Shown piece by piece: positions 18,756-27,854 of a stretch of DNA of 49,574 nucleotides. The DNA lies in assembly GCF_002902625.1 (NCBI RefSeq), contig NZ_PPRG01000026.1:1-49574 (forward strand), given 5' to 3'. The translations under genes were made by a program, and so were the position numbers. The notes under the pieces are model-generated. The model saw only the letters and a list, made by a program, of their open reading frames with translations, was not told the DNA's origin and made no database searches. Source of the stretch: Staphylococcus devriesei (GTDB lineage Bacteria; Bacillota; Bacilli; Staphylococcales; Staphylococcaceae). Positions within the stretch are counted from its first letter, which is position 1; each line of letters begins with the position of its first letter.

Positions 18756-18786
18756 AAAAATTCCTGCCTTCTTTTAGAAGTCAGGA
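18756..18786 (-). terminator. Terminator of the MerR-family gene
   Basis: On the minus strand: TCCTGACTTCT, a three-base loop, AGAAGGCAGGA (one mismatch), then a T-run. It lies 20 bases after the MerR-family stop and isolates it from gntR. Confidence 0.75.
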
Positions 18787-18805
18787 CATAAATTTGTCAT
18801 TATTC

Positions 18806-19522
18806 TTATTTATTAGCCACTTCAATACAATAACGCTTTTCATGACATTTTGGACAAGATAAGTGTCGTGTTTTCGAAGTATGTTTTGCTAAGACGAAAT
18901 CTTTTAGCGTTGGTTTAAAAACATATTGACAGTTAGGACAGAGATAAGAGATGCGCTTAAAGTACACTCCTGTTAAGGTAAAGCCGTAAGTTATTAAGAT
19001 GGGCAAAACAGCAATGAATGGCTTGATAGAACTTCTTAACAAGCTAACTAAAAGACTAGTATATTGAATAACTCCAATCACGCTTGCGCTTAGCCACATT
19101 TTCGATTTGAATGATTTTAAGGTTGATGTTTGTTTCATGACTTTATCTATGTCAGTTAGATGATTGATTGGAGAATTTGATTGAGCTGAAATATAGTTTT
19201 GAACTTCTTCTATATTATTTAATATATCTTTTTGATTATTGATGCTTGTTTCTAGTTCTTCTTTATGCAATGTGAGTATCATTTTTAATGTTTGCAAATT
19301 ACTCTCATCATGAAGAAGCCTCTTAATTTCGTCTAAGGTACAGCCGAACCTTTTCAATATTAATATGAGTTGAAGTTGGTGAAGATGTTCATCATTATAG
19401 ATGCGACGGTTAGAGTCTTCTAAACGTTGAGCGGTTAACAGTCCTTTGTGATCATAGTATTGTAAGGTTCTTACGGTAATACCTACGTGATTCGCAAGTT
19501 CTCCAATAGTGTATTGTGACAT
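18806..19522 (-). CDS. MerR-family regulator with transmembrane segments and a C-terminal zinc ribbon
   Basis: A 238-residue protein. Residues 1-70 are a MerR winged helix (YTIGELANHVGITVRTLQYY, then RIYNDEHLHQLQLI). A coiled-coil segment lies near 75-120. Two hydrophobic helices near 145-190 (MWLSASVIGVIQYTSLLVSLL and FIAVLPILITYGFTLTGVYF) look membrane-spanning. A C-terminal CPNC..CPKC zinc-ribbon pair follows. The regulator therefore appears membrane-anchored, unlike soluble MerR proteins; the signal sensed is unknown. The preferred start is ATG 19522, 8 bases after AGGAGG. The same gene position between gntR and relP exists in S. aureus as I recall. Confidence 0.85.
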   Translation of the reverse strand: MSQYTIGELANHVGITVRTLQYYDHKGLLTAQRLEDSNRRIYNDEHLHQLQLILILKRFGCTLDEIKRLLHDESNLQTLKMILTLHKEELETSINNQKDILNNIEEVQNYISAQSNSPINHLTDIDKVMKQTSTLKSFKSKMWLSASVIGVIQYTSLLVSLLRSSIKPFIAVLPILITYGFTLTGVYFKRISYLCPNCQYVFKPTLKDFVLAKHTSKTRHLSCPKCHEKRYCIEVANK

Positions 19523-19727
19523 AAAGTTCACCTCCTACTTGCACTATAGCTAATAACGCTACGTCATGAGCAAGTAAGTATTTCAATTTTTTTAATTGGT
19601 TAGTCTGCCGGTGGTCTTTTATTTATCAATTATTGTTTCTTATTATATGTATGGTTGAGATAAAAGCATTTAGAATTTGAGCATAACCGAACGATGAGCA
19701 AAAAATATTATCTCCTGCTATGGTTAG
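19523..19727. other. Intergenic sequence without a recognised feature
   Basis: AT-rich leader of the MerR-family gene. I see no ORF or hairpin that can be supported before repeat copy C begins. Confidence 0.5.
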
Positions 19728-19847
19728 ACAGTAGTTGGCTGAAATGAAGATGCGTTCGAGCCTCACTTTCTTCATCTCTAGTCAACCTTGCCGGGGCGGG
19801 ACAACGAAATCTTCGAAATTACATTAGATTTCTGTCACCGCTCCCCC
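19728..19847 (-). repeat. Interspersed repeat, copy C (core module)
   Basis: Starts within three bases of the relP stop codon and runs in the sense direction of relP. It has the core stem-loops (AAATCTAATG..CGAAGATTT and GTTGACTAGAGATGAAG..CTTCATTTCAGCCAAC) but neither outer arms nor a terminator hairpin. It would be transcribed as the relP 3' untranslated region. Confidence 0.8.
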
Positions 19848-19849
19848 TG

Positions 19850-20548
19850 TTAATTATTATCTGTAATTGCGGAATGTATGGATTGCATTTTTGATTCTAC
19901 GTCTGAAATTTCAAACGCGCATTCTTTTAATGTTTCTTTGTAATCTTCGGTACTTGCATTATTTTTATATCGTATTTTATGTTCTAAGCTAGCCCACATA
20001 TCCATGCCGATTGTACGAATCTGAATTTCTACTGGAGTAATTTCTACTCTATCTGATAAAAAGACAGGGATAGAAACGACAATATGTAAGCTACGATATC
20101 CGTTTTCTTTAGGTTCTTTAATATAATCATTGCGTTTTAATAATTTAACGTCTTCTTGTTTAAGTAACATCTTTTCAATAACATAAATATCATCCAAGTA
20201 GTTGCAGACAACTCGAATACCAGCGATATCGAGAATATTTTCTTTGGCACTTTCTGCACTTACGATTAAATTTTTACGTTGTAGCTTTTTCACTAAACTG
20301 TTCATTTCTTTCACACGACGTTCCATGTGATGTATGGGATTATGTTTATACACATGATTGAAATTATCGTCTAAGATGTCTAGCTTCGTGCATATTTCTT
20401 TTAATGCTGAGGAGTATAGATGATCAAGTTCAACGAAGCCAATTAAACGGTCGAATGCTTCGTCCCCATTTTCAAAATGATTTAAACTCTCTTTAAATTC
20501 ATTACGTAATTCTTCAATATACAATGACGGTTTTCTCTCTACGTACAT
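19850..20548 (-). CDS. relP: Small alarmone synthetase (GTP pyrophosphokinase), RelP type
   Basis: A 232-residue stand-alone synthetase that makes (p)ppGpp by pyrophosphate transfer from ATP to GDP/GTP. The RelA/SpoT synthetase domain fills the centre: [18 protein letters not shown] (about 108-125), [15 protein letters not shown] near 147-161 and [19 protein letters not shown] near 177-195. There is no hydrolase, TGS or ACT domain, which fits the SAS class. RelP rather than RelQ is chosen because of its place beside the MerR gene and gnt operon, as in S. aureus from memory. In S. aureus relP responds to cell-wall stress. AGGAGG precedes the ATG. The stop is followed almost directly by repeat copy C. 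Confidence 0.88.
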   Translation of the reverse strand: MYVERKPSLYIEELRNEFKESLNHFENGDEAFDRLIGFVELDHLYSSALKEICTKLDILDDNFNHVYKHNPIHHMERRVKEMNSLVKKLQRKNLIVSAESAKENILDIAGIRVVCNYLDDIYVIEKMLLKQEDVKLLKRNDYIKEPKENGYRSLHIVVSIPVFLSDRVEITPVEIQIRTIGMDMWASLEHKIRYKNNASTEDYKETLKECAFEISDVESKMQSIHSAITDNN

Positions 20549-20768
20549 AGTATTTCCTCCTTATTTATCACATTACATTATATCGAATTGAAAAATGAAC
20601 TAAAAATAATATCCATCTGTATTTACTACATCATTAGCCCGATATACGTTTTGTGCATAATAAAGAGGTAAATTAGAATGTCGCTTCAAAATATTATGCC
20701 TTGATTTATAAATATTAAGAAGTATTAAATATATCTTTAAGAATACATGAGTATAAAATTTCATATTT

Positions 20769-20980
20769 ATACGTAGTATTGGTGGCGGGACTTCTTGGCA
20801 AGCAATGCTTGTTGAAGGCTACAAGCTAAAACTGGCAGTAGTTGTCTGAAATGAAGACACGTTCGAGCCTCACTCTCTTCATTTCTAGTCAACCTTGCCG
20901 GGGCGGGACTACGAAATCTTGGAAATTCCATTAGATTTCTGTCCCGCTCCCCGGAACGGAGCCAATCAATACGAAGTATT
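20769..20980 (-). repeat. Interspersed repeat, copy D (outer arms plus core)
   Basis: A full-length copy. The ends are near-identical direct repeats, ATACGTAGTAT (20769-20779) and ATACGAAGTAT (20969-20979). Inside are arm sequences GGTGGCGGGACTTC and GGAGCCAAT, then the core. On the minus strand it begins exactly at the T-run of the preceding terminator. A 77-codon ORF across it is judged non-coding. Confidence 0.8.
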
Positions 20981-21017
20981 AAAAAACCTAAGACATTCAT
21001 ACTGAAAATGTCCTAGG
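20981..21017 (-). terminator. Terminator of the YdaT-like gene
   Basis: On the minus strand: CCTAGGACATT / AATGTCTTAGG, an 11-bp stem with one G-U pair, followed by six T residues. The T-run runs directly into repeat copy D. Confidence 0.85.
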
Positions 21018-21039
21018 CTTTGATTGGAAGTCTCTTTAA

Positions 21040-21453
21040 TTATTCATCTTTTTTATGTTCGATAACTTTTGTATCGCGATTATCGGCAATATTTTGTGCT
21101 TTCTTTTTAGCTTCTTCTTTAGTATCAAACGTGTCTGATGCTTGTTTCGCACCTTCAGTTTTCACTTTCCATTCGTTCTCTTCATAATACACATGCACAT
21201 TTTTATCATTTAATTTAGGATTAGCTGATTGATCTTTTTGATGCTCAGTAATATGTTTATTCTTTAACTCTTCTAGCTCATCTTTACTTGCATCTTTATA
21301 CCAATCTTCAGCTTGTTTTGTCGCGATAGGTACAACATCGCCTTCTTTATAACCATCTTTCAACATGGCATTACCGATATCAATCGCTTTTTTACGTTCA
21401 AGCTCTTTCATATTTTTCCAAGTATTTGGATAATCGTTCATTGTCCAAGGCAT
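21040..21453 (-). CDS. YdaT-like protein with C-terminal DUF2188 domain
   Basis: A 137-residue, highly charged soluble protein. The N-terminal part (MPWTMNDYPNTWKNMKELER..AIDIGNAML, about residues 1-45) resembles B. subtilis YdaT. The C-terminal 50 residues (VHVYYEENEWKVKTEGAKQA, then FDTKEEAKKKAQNIAD) are a typical DUF2188 domain. Function is unknown; homologues are general stress proteins. A strong AGGAG ribosome-binding site precedes the ATG. A candidate SigB promoter lies about 35-60 bases upstream, which would fit a stress role. It has its own terminator. Confidence 0.8.
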   Translation of the reverse strand: MPWTMNDYPNTWKNMKELERKKAIDIGNAMLKDGYKEGDVVPIATKQAEDWYKDASKDELEELKNKHITEHQKDQSANPKLNDKNVHVYYEENEWKVKTEGAKQASDTFDTKEEAKKKAQNIADNRDTKVIEHKKDE

Positions 21454-21486
21454 AATGTCACACTCCTCTATTTATTAATAGTAAGC

Positions 21487-21512
21487 TTTACCACTTCTCT
21501 TGAAAATGAAAC
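21487..21512 (-). promoter_or_regulatory. Candidate SigB-type promoter for the YdaT-like gene
   Basis: On the minus strand: GTTTCA (-35), 14 bases, GGTAAA (-10), against the SigB consensus GTTTAA/GGGTAT. Partial match only; supported mainly by the stress-protein family of the gene. Confidence 0.35.
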
Positions 21513-21527
21513 CTCCACTACACCAAA

Positions 21528-23465
21528 CTACGCTTTCGTCGCCGCGCCATCTTCAATCTCATCAATATCTTTTCGCGTGTAAACACAATTATTTTGTAAC
21601 TTCATCAATACAGATTTTAAATAATTATATTGAGGTAAGTCCGATAACGTATTTATTTCAAGACTACTTTGTAACTCAAAATGCTTAGCAATATTTTCAA
21701 AAATAACTAAGTATTCTCCCATTTGTTCATCTGAAATATGTTGACGTTGGTGATTCTGCATAGCTCGCATTAACATAAAGTTGATTTCTTCTAATGCGAA
21801 GATACTTGGATAGTAATAGCGAATCACTTCTTTATTAGAGAATAGTTCTTCACTCGCTGAATTATAAACTTGGGTCATATTGCTCATTTTCACTGATAAT
21901 GCTAAACTTTCGTTTTTCTCGTAGTCTTCATCATGATACGCGTTACTTGAGAAGACATATTGAAAAATGTCGGCTTCTTTACGTACTACTTCCGCTATCG
22001 TACCTGGAAGCATGGCAGACGATGTTTGACGATTAATTAATAAAATACCAATAATCGCTATAGTGATACCAATTAACACATCAAAAATACGTGTGTAAGC
22101 AATGTTAATTGATAGATTTTCAGAGGCTAAACCGTTTAATAAAATAACTTGCGTTGTAATAAAAATCACGGCGAAAGCATAGTTTGAACCTACAAATGCT
22201 TCAGTCATCATCGCTGCAAGTCCCATTACAATAACTGCCACAATAAGGTGAGGGTTAAAGTATAGAATCACCGATAATAACAAGGTACCCATAATCGTAC
22301 CGAGTCCACGCGCTGTGGCACGGTCTAACATACGTCGTGTCGTCATACCTACCAAAACAGTGTGCGCCGTTAATGGAATCCAGTATGATTTTTGAATGTT
22401 AAACGCTAGCGAAATAAAGATTGCGACCGCCATAATTACGGTATAAATTAACGTATTACGGAAGACAATTGAATCTAGCGTTAAATTATGAATAATTCTT
22501 TGACTATATAATGGCTTTCTGACGCTTGCCTCGTGTTCAATTTGGTTTGAACCTAAGTTTGCTATTTCGTCGATTTTTAATATATATTGCAACAAATTAT
22601 CAAATTCAGCATCCACGCTAACTTCTTTCGTCCATTTCTCACGATTTGCGCTTGGGCGATATGCATTACGTGTCGTTACTTCCATCATTTCAATTAACTC
22701 TTGTGGAAGTGGACGTATATCTTTTTCATGTAGTTCAAGAAGTTCGGAATAAATACCCTGTGCCGACGTATGTAACAAGAGTAATCTTTGGAAACGTTGA
22801 CTCAAATTATTATTTGTTCCAGCTGTCGCAGTTATCAGTAATTCATCTGACGTTTTAAATTGTGTGACTGCACTTTTGGTAATTTCTTTAAACTTTTCAC
22901 GATCATTAAAGTTATGCATTAATTGATTAATAGTTTTAAAGTCAGAATTAATGGCTTTATTTTCAATTTTTTGTTTTTGGAGAAGCACTGTAATAAGTAC
23001 AAGAAGTGTCGCAATTCCCCCACCAATAAGAATGGCTAAGCCACGTATTAATGCTTGGTCTGGTGCTACTGGTAAGTTACTAGGTAAACAAAATGTAACT
23101 AAGAAGAAGGTTGAAGATGGTCCGGCAATCTTCAAGGCACTAAATACGTAGAATGGGACTACCGTTACAATAAGTAATGTTACGCCATAAAGTATGGGTT
23201 CGGTAACAGTGAGTGTACCTAGCATCATACAGACTGCGAAAGATAAGGTACATAAAATGACCGTTCTAAGCATAGAACGTGGCGAGCTTTTAAAGACATA
23301 AATATGTGCTAATGTACCTGTGGCAACAAGTAAGCCAAAACTAAAATTACCTAGGAAATAACCTATTAATGCTGGGATAATCATTAGTAAGCCCTGTCTA
23401 ATCCCTTTCATTGGGTCAATTTTAGAGGTATCAAAGCTTATAAGAGATTTTAGTACGTTTCCCAA
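21528..23465 (-). CDS. FUSC family membrane protein
   Basis: A 645-residue inner-membrane protein with two hydrophobic blocks, about residues 25-175 and 340-480, each followed by a cytosolic helical region. This is the doubled layout of FUSC/YccS/aromatic-acid-exporter proteins. In the second block RRMLDRATARGLGTIMGTLL is a characteristic FUSC stretch. Members are thought to export aromatic or other organic acids; the substrate here is unknown. The start is TTG 23465, with GAAAGGAA about 9 bases upstream and no better ATG near. It stands alone between the YdaT-like gene and the small monooxygenase gene. Confidence 0.85.
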   Translation of the reverse strand: MGNVLKSLISFDTSKIDPMKGIRQGLLMIIPALIGYFLGNFSFGLLVATGTLAHIYVFKSSPRSMLRTVILCTLSFAVCMMLGTLTVTEPILYGVTLLIVTVVPFYVFSALKIAGPSSTFFLVTFCLPSNLPVAPDQALIRGLAILIGGGIATLLVLITVLLQKQKIENKAINSDFKTINQLMHNFNDREKFKEITKSAVTQFKTSDELLITATAGTNNNLSQRFQRLLLLHTSAQGIYSELLELHEKDIRPLPQELIEMMEVTTRNAYRPSANREKWTKEVSVDAEFDNLLQYILKIDEIANLGSNQIEHEASVRKPLYSQRIIHNLTLDSIVFRNTLIYTVIMAVAIFISLAFNIQKSYWIPLTAHTVLVGMTTRRMLDRATARGLGTIMGTLLLSVILYFNPHLIVAVIVMGLAAMMTEAFVGSNYAFAVIFITTQVILLNGLASENLSINIAYTRIFDVLIGITIAIIGILLINRQTSSAMLPGTIAEVVRKEADIFQYVFSSNAYHDEDYEKNESLALSVKMSNMTQVYNSASEELFSNKEVIRYYYPSIFALEEINFMLMRAMQNHQRQHISDEQMGEYLVIFENIAKHFELQSSLEINTLSDLPQYNYLKSVLMKLQNNCVYTRKDIDEIEDGAATKA

Positions 23466-23565
23466 TGCTATCGTTCCTTTCTATAAACATATACACTCTA
23501 TGATAACATTTTTATCACTAAATTTTGTTGTAGAATACTAAACCACTATTTAGAAATTCAACAAT

Positions 23566-23604
23566 ATTAAAAGCTGAAACATTCTTATATCAATGCCCCA
23601 GCTT
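23566..23604 (-). terminator. Terminator of the small monooxygenase gene
   Basis: On the minus strand AAGCTGGGGCATT pairs with AATGTTTCAGCTT (G-U pairs in the middle), followed by TTTTAAT. Confidence 0.7.
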
Positions 23605-23621
23605 ATAGATTTATTATTAAA

Positions 23622-23906
23622 TTATTTTGTTTCAGCAACATCAATTTCTGGTTGTTCAGTAATATATTTACCAATATTTTCACTAAATACTTTGAAATGT
23701 TCTGAATGGTTGTGCGCTTCTACCGCTTCTTGGTCTTTATAATTTTCAACAACAACAAACGTATTGCGTTCACTTACGTCTTCGTAATGGCTATAAAATG
23801 TATTACCTTCTTCTTGACGTGCATTGTCTACAAGGCCTTTCATTAATTCTAAATATTCTTCACGATACGCTTCATTTACTTTAAGTTTTGCATTAATAAT
23901 GATCAT
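23622..23906 (-). CDS. ABM-domain putative quinol monooxygenase (YgiN-like)
   Basis: A 94-residue ferredoxin-like antibiotic biosynthesis monooxygenase domain. Typical features are the N-terminal strand MIIINAKLKVNEAYREEYLE, the centre EEGNTFYSHYED, then VVVENYKDQEAVEAHNHSEHFK. Such proteins are usually dimers acting on quinols or other electron-rich aromatic compounds, sometimes only as binding proteins. The open frame reaches GTG 23915, but ATG 23906 is correctly spaced from AAGGGTG. There are no heme-binding Asn or IsdG-type residues, so it is not a heme oxygenase. Monocistronic, with its own terminator. Confidence 0.8.
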   Translation of the reverse strand: MIIINAKLKVNEAYREEYLELMKGLVDNARQEEGNTFYSHYEDVSERNTFVVVENYKDQEAVEAHNHSEHFKVFSENIGKYITEQPEIDVAETK

Positions 23907-24084
23907 ACGAATCACCCTTACCTTTAAGATTTACCTTTAGTTTATCATTTTCTTTGTTTTTAAGTTAATTTTATACACATGAGGCCTCATTAATTTATTA
24001 AAATATACGAAAGTATAATATTCTTAAAGCACTCTAATGTAAATTCTCACCTAAACCACGGAGTATTGTCATAAAGTATTGATA

Positions 24085-24128
24085 GAAAAAGCGTAGAAAC
24101 AATTCATAATTGAATCATTTCTACGCTT
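24085..24128 (-). terminator. Terminator of the MFS transporter gene
   Basis: A perfect 11-bp stem AAGCGTAGAAA / TTTCTACGCTT with a T-run on the minus strand. Confidence 0.85.
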
Positions 24129-24173
24129 ATTAAGATTTATGTTTCAACCTATAATAGGTGGTTGTCGTTCAAT

Positions 24174-25454
24174 CTATTTCAATTTACGTGTTTCATCTTT
24201 AATCAGTGGTTTATCTGGTGTAACAAATAACCATAAGATAGCAGCGATAACTGCTGGAATAATTAATAATTGGAATGTCATTGTCCAACCAAGTGATGCA
24301 ACTAAAGCACCGGCTAAGAATGGACTTAATAAGGCACCAAAATTCCCCCATAAGTTCATCCAACCTGACACTGTTCCAGCAAAGTTACGACCAATATCGT
24401 TCGCTACAGCCCAGCTCATACCCATTGAAATACCCATGCCACCTAAACCAAGTGATAACCAGAAAATAGTGACATATAAGCTCTCAGTATGTACTGCAAA
24501 GAAGATTGAAATCGCAAATACAATAAAGCCAAGAATAGCAATTAATCCTCTTGAAACGAAACGAGATTGACCACTACGTAAAATTTTATCTGAGATTGCC
24601 CCAGCAGATAAGATTAAAATAAACATGATAAACCATGGTAATGAACTAATTGTCATGTGTTTAAATTCTACGTGGTATTGTTCAGTTAAATATGTTGGTA
24701 ACCAAATTAAGAATAATGTAATTACAAATTGAACTACAAAATATTGTCCTGCAATCGCATAGAAACTTAAACGACGGAAGAATTGATTCCATGGAGGTGT
24801 TGATTGAGTTGTTTGTACTAAATCACGGTTCTCCATAATAAAACGTTTCTCTGCTTCATTTACCATACGATGTTGTTCTGGTAAATCTTTTGCGATGATG
24901 CCCCATAAAATAGCGATTAAAATACCTGCACCACCAAAGATATAAAAGACTGCTTGCCAATTAAAGGCATTAACAATCGCAATTGTAATAATAGGTGCTA
25001 ATACGGGTCCAAAGTATGAACCTGCTAATAACATACTTGATGCTCTACCTTTTTCATCTTTTGAGAACCAAGTCGAGTTAAACACGGCATTAGATGGATA
25101 CATTGGTGCTTCCCCTATACCGAATAAGAAACGAACTAAATATAATAATCCGTGATGTTTAATCATACCTGTAAAAATAGTGAAAGCACTCCACCATAAT
25201 AAGGCAATTGTAATCATCTTACGTGGACCAAATTTCTCTGCTAACATACCTGAAGGCACTTGCATTAAAGCATAACCTAGCGAGAAGAATGAAGCGAGCA
25301 ACCCAAATTGTTGCTTGTTCATATGTAAATCTGCCATCATTTGTGGCGCGATATATGAGATATTCGATCTATCCATATATGCGATAACTCCGATAATAAA
25401 AAATGCTAATGCGAAAAACCAGCGAACACTACTTCTTTTTTGTCTTTGAACCAT
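24174..25454 (-). CDS. MFS transporter, anion:cation symporter (ACS) family
   Basis: A 426-residue permease with 12 predicted membrane helices and a cytosolic loop near residues 185-225. The segment FFIIGVIAYMDRSNISYIAP (residues 17-36) and the loop AEKFGPRKMITIAL are typical of ACS-type MFS carriers, which take up organic anions such as hexuronates, glucarate or phthalate-like acids. The substrate is not determinable. RFLFGIGEAPMYPSNAVF matches motif 4-5 of this group. The ATG is preceded by AGGAAAAAGAGGAA. No catabolic gene lies in the same operon, and it is divergent from the thiamine operon. Confidence 0.85.
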   Translation of the reverse strand: MVQRQKRSSVRWFFALAFFIIGVIAYMDRSNISYIAPQMMADLHMNKQQFGLLASFFSLGYALMQVPSGMLAEKFGPRKMITIALLWWSAFTIFTGMIKHHGLLYLVRFLFGIGEAPMYPSNAVFNSTWFSKDEKGRASSMLLAGSYFGPVLAPIITIAIVNAFNWQAVFYIFGGAGILIAILWGIIAKDLPEQHRMVNEAEKRFIMENRDLVQTTQSTPPWNQFFRRLSFYAIAGQYFVVQFVITLFLIWLPTYLTEQYHVEFKHMTISSLPWFIMFILILSAGAISDKILRSGQSRFVSRGLIAILGFIVFAISIFFAVHTESLYVTIFWLSLGLGGMGISMGMSWAVANDIGRNFAGTVSGWMNLWGNFGALLSPFLAGALVASLGWTMTFQLLIIPAVIAAILWLFVTPDKPLIKDETRKLK

Positions 25455-25799
25455 TTCCTCTTTTTCCTACTTCCCTTAAATTTGTTGATTCTTAAAATGT
25501 TGTCTAATATATTCTTCGAGACTCCCAATTCTCTAAAAAATATTATCCTATAAAGCCCATTCTCATAGGCTTTTTAACTTATTTTTGTTTATAATATCAG
25601 GTTTTGTAATCGTTTATAATAGATTTTCTTAAAGTTTTTTATTAAATTGTGTTTATTTAAATATGAAAGCAACTTTTTCCTTTAAGAAGCCTTGCGCTAC
25701 GTGTGATAAACTAAGATTTGAATTCTATCCCAAAAAATTGTAGAATGAATTTGAAATAAAACGTGAACGGTTATTTTTTAACACATAAAATTTAATTTT
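25455..25799. other. Divergent intergenic region between the MFS gene and thi operon
   Basis: Holds the leaders of both genes. A small hairpin AAAGCC / GGCTTTTT near 25556-25578 could be a weak plus-strand terminator. I see no ORF and no clear promoter consensus. Confidence 0.4.
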
Positions 25800-25892
25800 C
25801 CACTGGAAGTGCCTTTGTTTAGGGCTGAGAGTAAAGAATGGACTTTATAATTCCTGGAACCTGATCCAGTTTGTACTGGCGTAGGAAAGTGG
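25800..25892 (+). promoter_or_regulatory. TPP riboswitch (THI element)
   Basis: It contains the conserved pyrimidine-sensor segment GGGCTGAGA (25822-25830) and the pyrophosphate-sensor segment ACCTGATCCAGTTTGTACTG followed by GCGTAGGAAAG. The P1 stem is closed by CCACT (25800-25804) and AGTGG (25888-25892). It is followed by a terminator and the thiazole operon, so TPP binding should stop transcription. Confidence 0.97.
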
Positions 25893-25921
25893 CGCATAAG
25901 TTATTATAAGGTTGAGTTAAA

Positions 25922-25955
25922 CGCTATTTCCCTACGAGGGAGATAGCGTTTTTTT
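25922..25955 (+). terminator. Riboswitch-controlled terminator
   Basis: CGCTATTTCCCT / AGGGAGATAGCG, a 12-bp stem with a three-base loop and one G-U pair, then seven T residues. It sits 30 bases after the riboswitch and just before tenI, the expression platform. Confidence 0.92.
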
Positions 25956-25970
25956 ATATCTTAGGGAGTG

Positions 25971-26561
25971 ATGCTCATTTTCATTGCTATAACATCTTAT
26001 AAAGCGTTAACGACTAAAGATTTACACCATTTTCTCGAAATTGCTAAAGGCATAGACGGCTTATTATTCAGGAGACCAATGTCTCATGAAGACTTATTTT
26101 ATTTTATAACGAACTTGATTCAACAAGGATTTCCTAAAGATAAAATAATTATTCATAGTGACATCGAATTACTAGAAAAGCTAAATCTCTCACGCTTACA
26201 CATGCGTGAAATGGACGCCCGAGCGTTTGATTATAAATCACGACACCCAGAAATTGAAATTAGCATGTCGACACACTCACTAGAGTCTGTAACACAAGCT
26301 TATGAACACCATCTTGATTACGTGTTTTATGGTCATATCTTTGAAACACCATCTAAACCTAATCAGACGCCACGGTCCATGGAAGAGATTTACCAAGTTT
26401 TACAACTCCCAATTCCTGTCTATGCGATTGGCGGTATAACTAAAGAAACGATTCACGACTTGCCACTTGGCTTTGCTGGTATTTGTGCAATTTCTTTCTT
26501 TATGAACGCATCTTTGACACAAATTGAACAGTTACGAAAGGAGTGGGTGAAAGATGCATGA
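25971..26561 (+). CDS. tenI: Thiazole tautomerase TenI (thiamine phosphate synthase-like)
   Basis: A protein of about 196 residues with the TIM-barrel fold of ThiE/TenI. The phosphate-binding signature YAIGGITKETIHDL lies near residues 150-163. It opens MLIFIAITSYKAL and has FYGHIFETPSKPN near 137-149. TenI aromatises the ThiG thiazole product. It is shorter than ThiE and lacks the full ThiE pyrimidine-binding motif, and it is first in a thiazole operon, so TenI is preferred. GTG 25968 and ATG 25971 are both in frame; TAGGGAG is immediately upstream, so the exact start is uncertain. Its stop overlaps thiO by 8 bases. Confidence 0.87.
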   Translation: MLIFIAITSYKALTTKDLHHFLEIAKGIDGLLFRRPMSHEDLFYFITNLIQQGFPKDKIIIHSDIELLEKLNLSRLHMREMDARAFDYKSRHPEIEISMSTHSLESVTQAYEHHLDYVFYGHIFETPSKPNQTPRSMEEIYQVLQLPIPVYAIGGITKETIHDLPLGFAGICAISFFMNASLTQIEQLRKEWVKDA

Positions 26562-27669
26562 CGTTCTCATTATTGGTTCGGGCGTGATTGGTATGTCTAT
26601 CGCTAGAAACTTAAGCCAATCACAAATGGACATTGCTATTGTAGACCGTGATATCCCAGGTAAACATGCCTCATACAAAGCAGGTGGCATGTTAGGTGCG
26701 CAGAATGAATTTACTGAAGATAATGATTTATTTAGACTTGCACTTGAATCGCGTAGCCTTTTCCCAAAACTGTGCGAAACATTGCAAGATGAAACGGGCA
26801 TCGATATCCAATATCAAGCTTCTGGTTTAATTAAAATTGCGAATCGCCCAGAAGATATCGAGAGTTTGCGTAAACAGTATCATTTCTTAAATTCACTAGA
26901 TGACAGTGTAGTAGAACTTTCAGATTCTGATTTGATTCACTTAACAAATGGAAGTGTCACATCAAGCGAAATGGCTATCTACATCCCTCATGACGGCCAA
27001 ATTAATGCGAACCATTATACGAAAGCTTTATTTAAATCATTGCAACAACGTCATATTAAACGTTATTTCAATACGGAAGTGACACGCATTGAACATTTAA
27101 ATGGATATTATCAGGTAGAAACGTCTAATGACTCACTTTATGCGAAGAAAGTGATTGTTGCTGGTGGCGCTTGGTCATCTCAACTATTAAAAGACTATCA
27201 CCTTCCACGTGAAGTTGTAGGCGTTAAAGGTGAAGTCTTACTCATTGAAAATGATAATCTGGATTTAAAAGAAACGGTATTTATGACAAATGGTTGTTAT
27301 ATCGTTCCTAAACAACCTAACCGCTTCTTAATCGGTGCGACAAGTGAATTTGATAATTATTCTGTCGGAAACACAAATGAAGGTGTGTCTTGGCTTCACC
27401 AATATGCGAACGAACGTATCCCTGAGCTCGCTCAAGGTAAAGTGATTAAACAATGGTCTGGTGTGCGCCCATATACCGAGGGCGAAGTACCGATTATGGA
27501 CCGTATTGATGATGGGCTTTATGTCATTACTGGTCATTATCGTAATGGCATCTTACTCTCGCCTATCATCGGACGCGACATCGCGAACTGGTTATTTACG
27601 GGCGTGAAGCCACGTAATTATGAATCTTTCAATGTTTCAAGGAGGTCAAATCATGAAGTGTATCATTAA
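26554..27669 (+). CDS. thiO: Glycine oxidase ThiO
   Basis: A 371-residue FAD-dependent amine oxidase of the DAO family. The N-terminal dinucleotide fold is IIGSGVIGMSIARNLSQS (residues 5-22). A FAD-binding repeat is near GGAWSSQLL (about 206-214), and the C-terminal WSGVRPYTEGEVPIMD and TGHYRNGILLSP are characteristic of ThiO. It oxidises glycine to the imine needed for thiazole assembly in aerobic bacteria, replacing ThiH. The ATG overlaps the end of tenI, and the 3' end overlaps thiS, consistent with tight translational coupling under the TPP riboswitch. Confidence 0.93.
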   Translation: MHDVLIIGSGVIGMSIARNLSQSQMDIAIVDRDIPGKHASYKAGGMLGAQNEFTEDNDLFRLALESRSLFPKLCETLQDETGIDIQYQASGLIKIANRPEDIESLRKQYHFLNSLDDSVVELSDSDLIHLTNGSVTSSEMAIYIPHDGQINANHYTKALFKSLQQRHIKRYFNTEVTRIEHLNGYYQVETSNDSLYAKKVIVAGGAWSSQLLKDYHLPREVVGVKGEVLLIENDNLDLKETVFMTNGCYIVPKQPNRFLIGATSEFDNYSVGNTNEGVSWLHQYANERIPELAQGKVIKQWSGVRPYTEGEVPIMDRIDDGLYVITGHYRNGILLSPIIGRDIANWLFTGVKPRNYESFNVSRRSNHEVYH

Positions 27670-27853
27670 TGGCGACGAATTCAATTTCGATTCAGAACAG
27701 TCCATCAACGACGTTTTACGTTCTCTCGAATTGGATCCACAACGTGTCATTGTCGAATATAATAAAACGTTAATTAAACAAGAAGACTACGATAATAATA
27801 CTGTTAGAGAAGACGATCAACTAGAATTATTAGAATTTGTTGGAGGCGGATAA
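27653..27853 (+). CDS. thiS: Sulfur carrier protein ThiS
   Basis: A 66-residue ubiquitin-like protein ending in the required VGGG tail, whose terminal glycine is adenylated by ThiF and converted to thiocarboxylate. The start [12 protein letters not shown] has AGGAGG 9 bases before it; an in-frame upstream ATG (27620) would add 11 residues absent from the family and lacks a ribosome-binding site. It overlaps the end of thiO by 17 bases. It donates sulfur to ThiG. Confidence 0.95.
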   Translation: MKCIINGDEFNFDSEQSINDVLRSLELDPQRVIVEYNKTLIKQEDYDNNTVREDDQLELLEFVGGG

Positions 27854-27854
27854 T

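Noticed and set aside
20767..21000. A 77-codon minus-strand ORF overlapping repeat copy D.
   Set aside because: It lies within the interspersed repeat and the terminator, has no ribosome-binding site, and the composition follows the repeat.
24139..24570. A 143-codon plus-strand ORF opposite the MFS gene.
   Set aside because: Antisense shadow of a clear membrane protein gene, with no ribosome-binding site.
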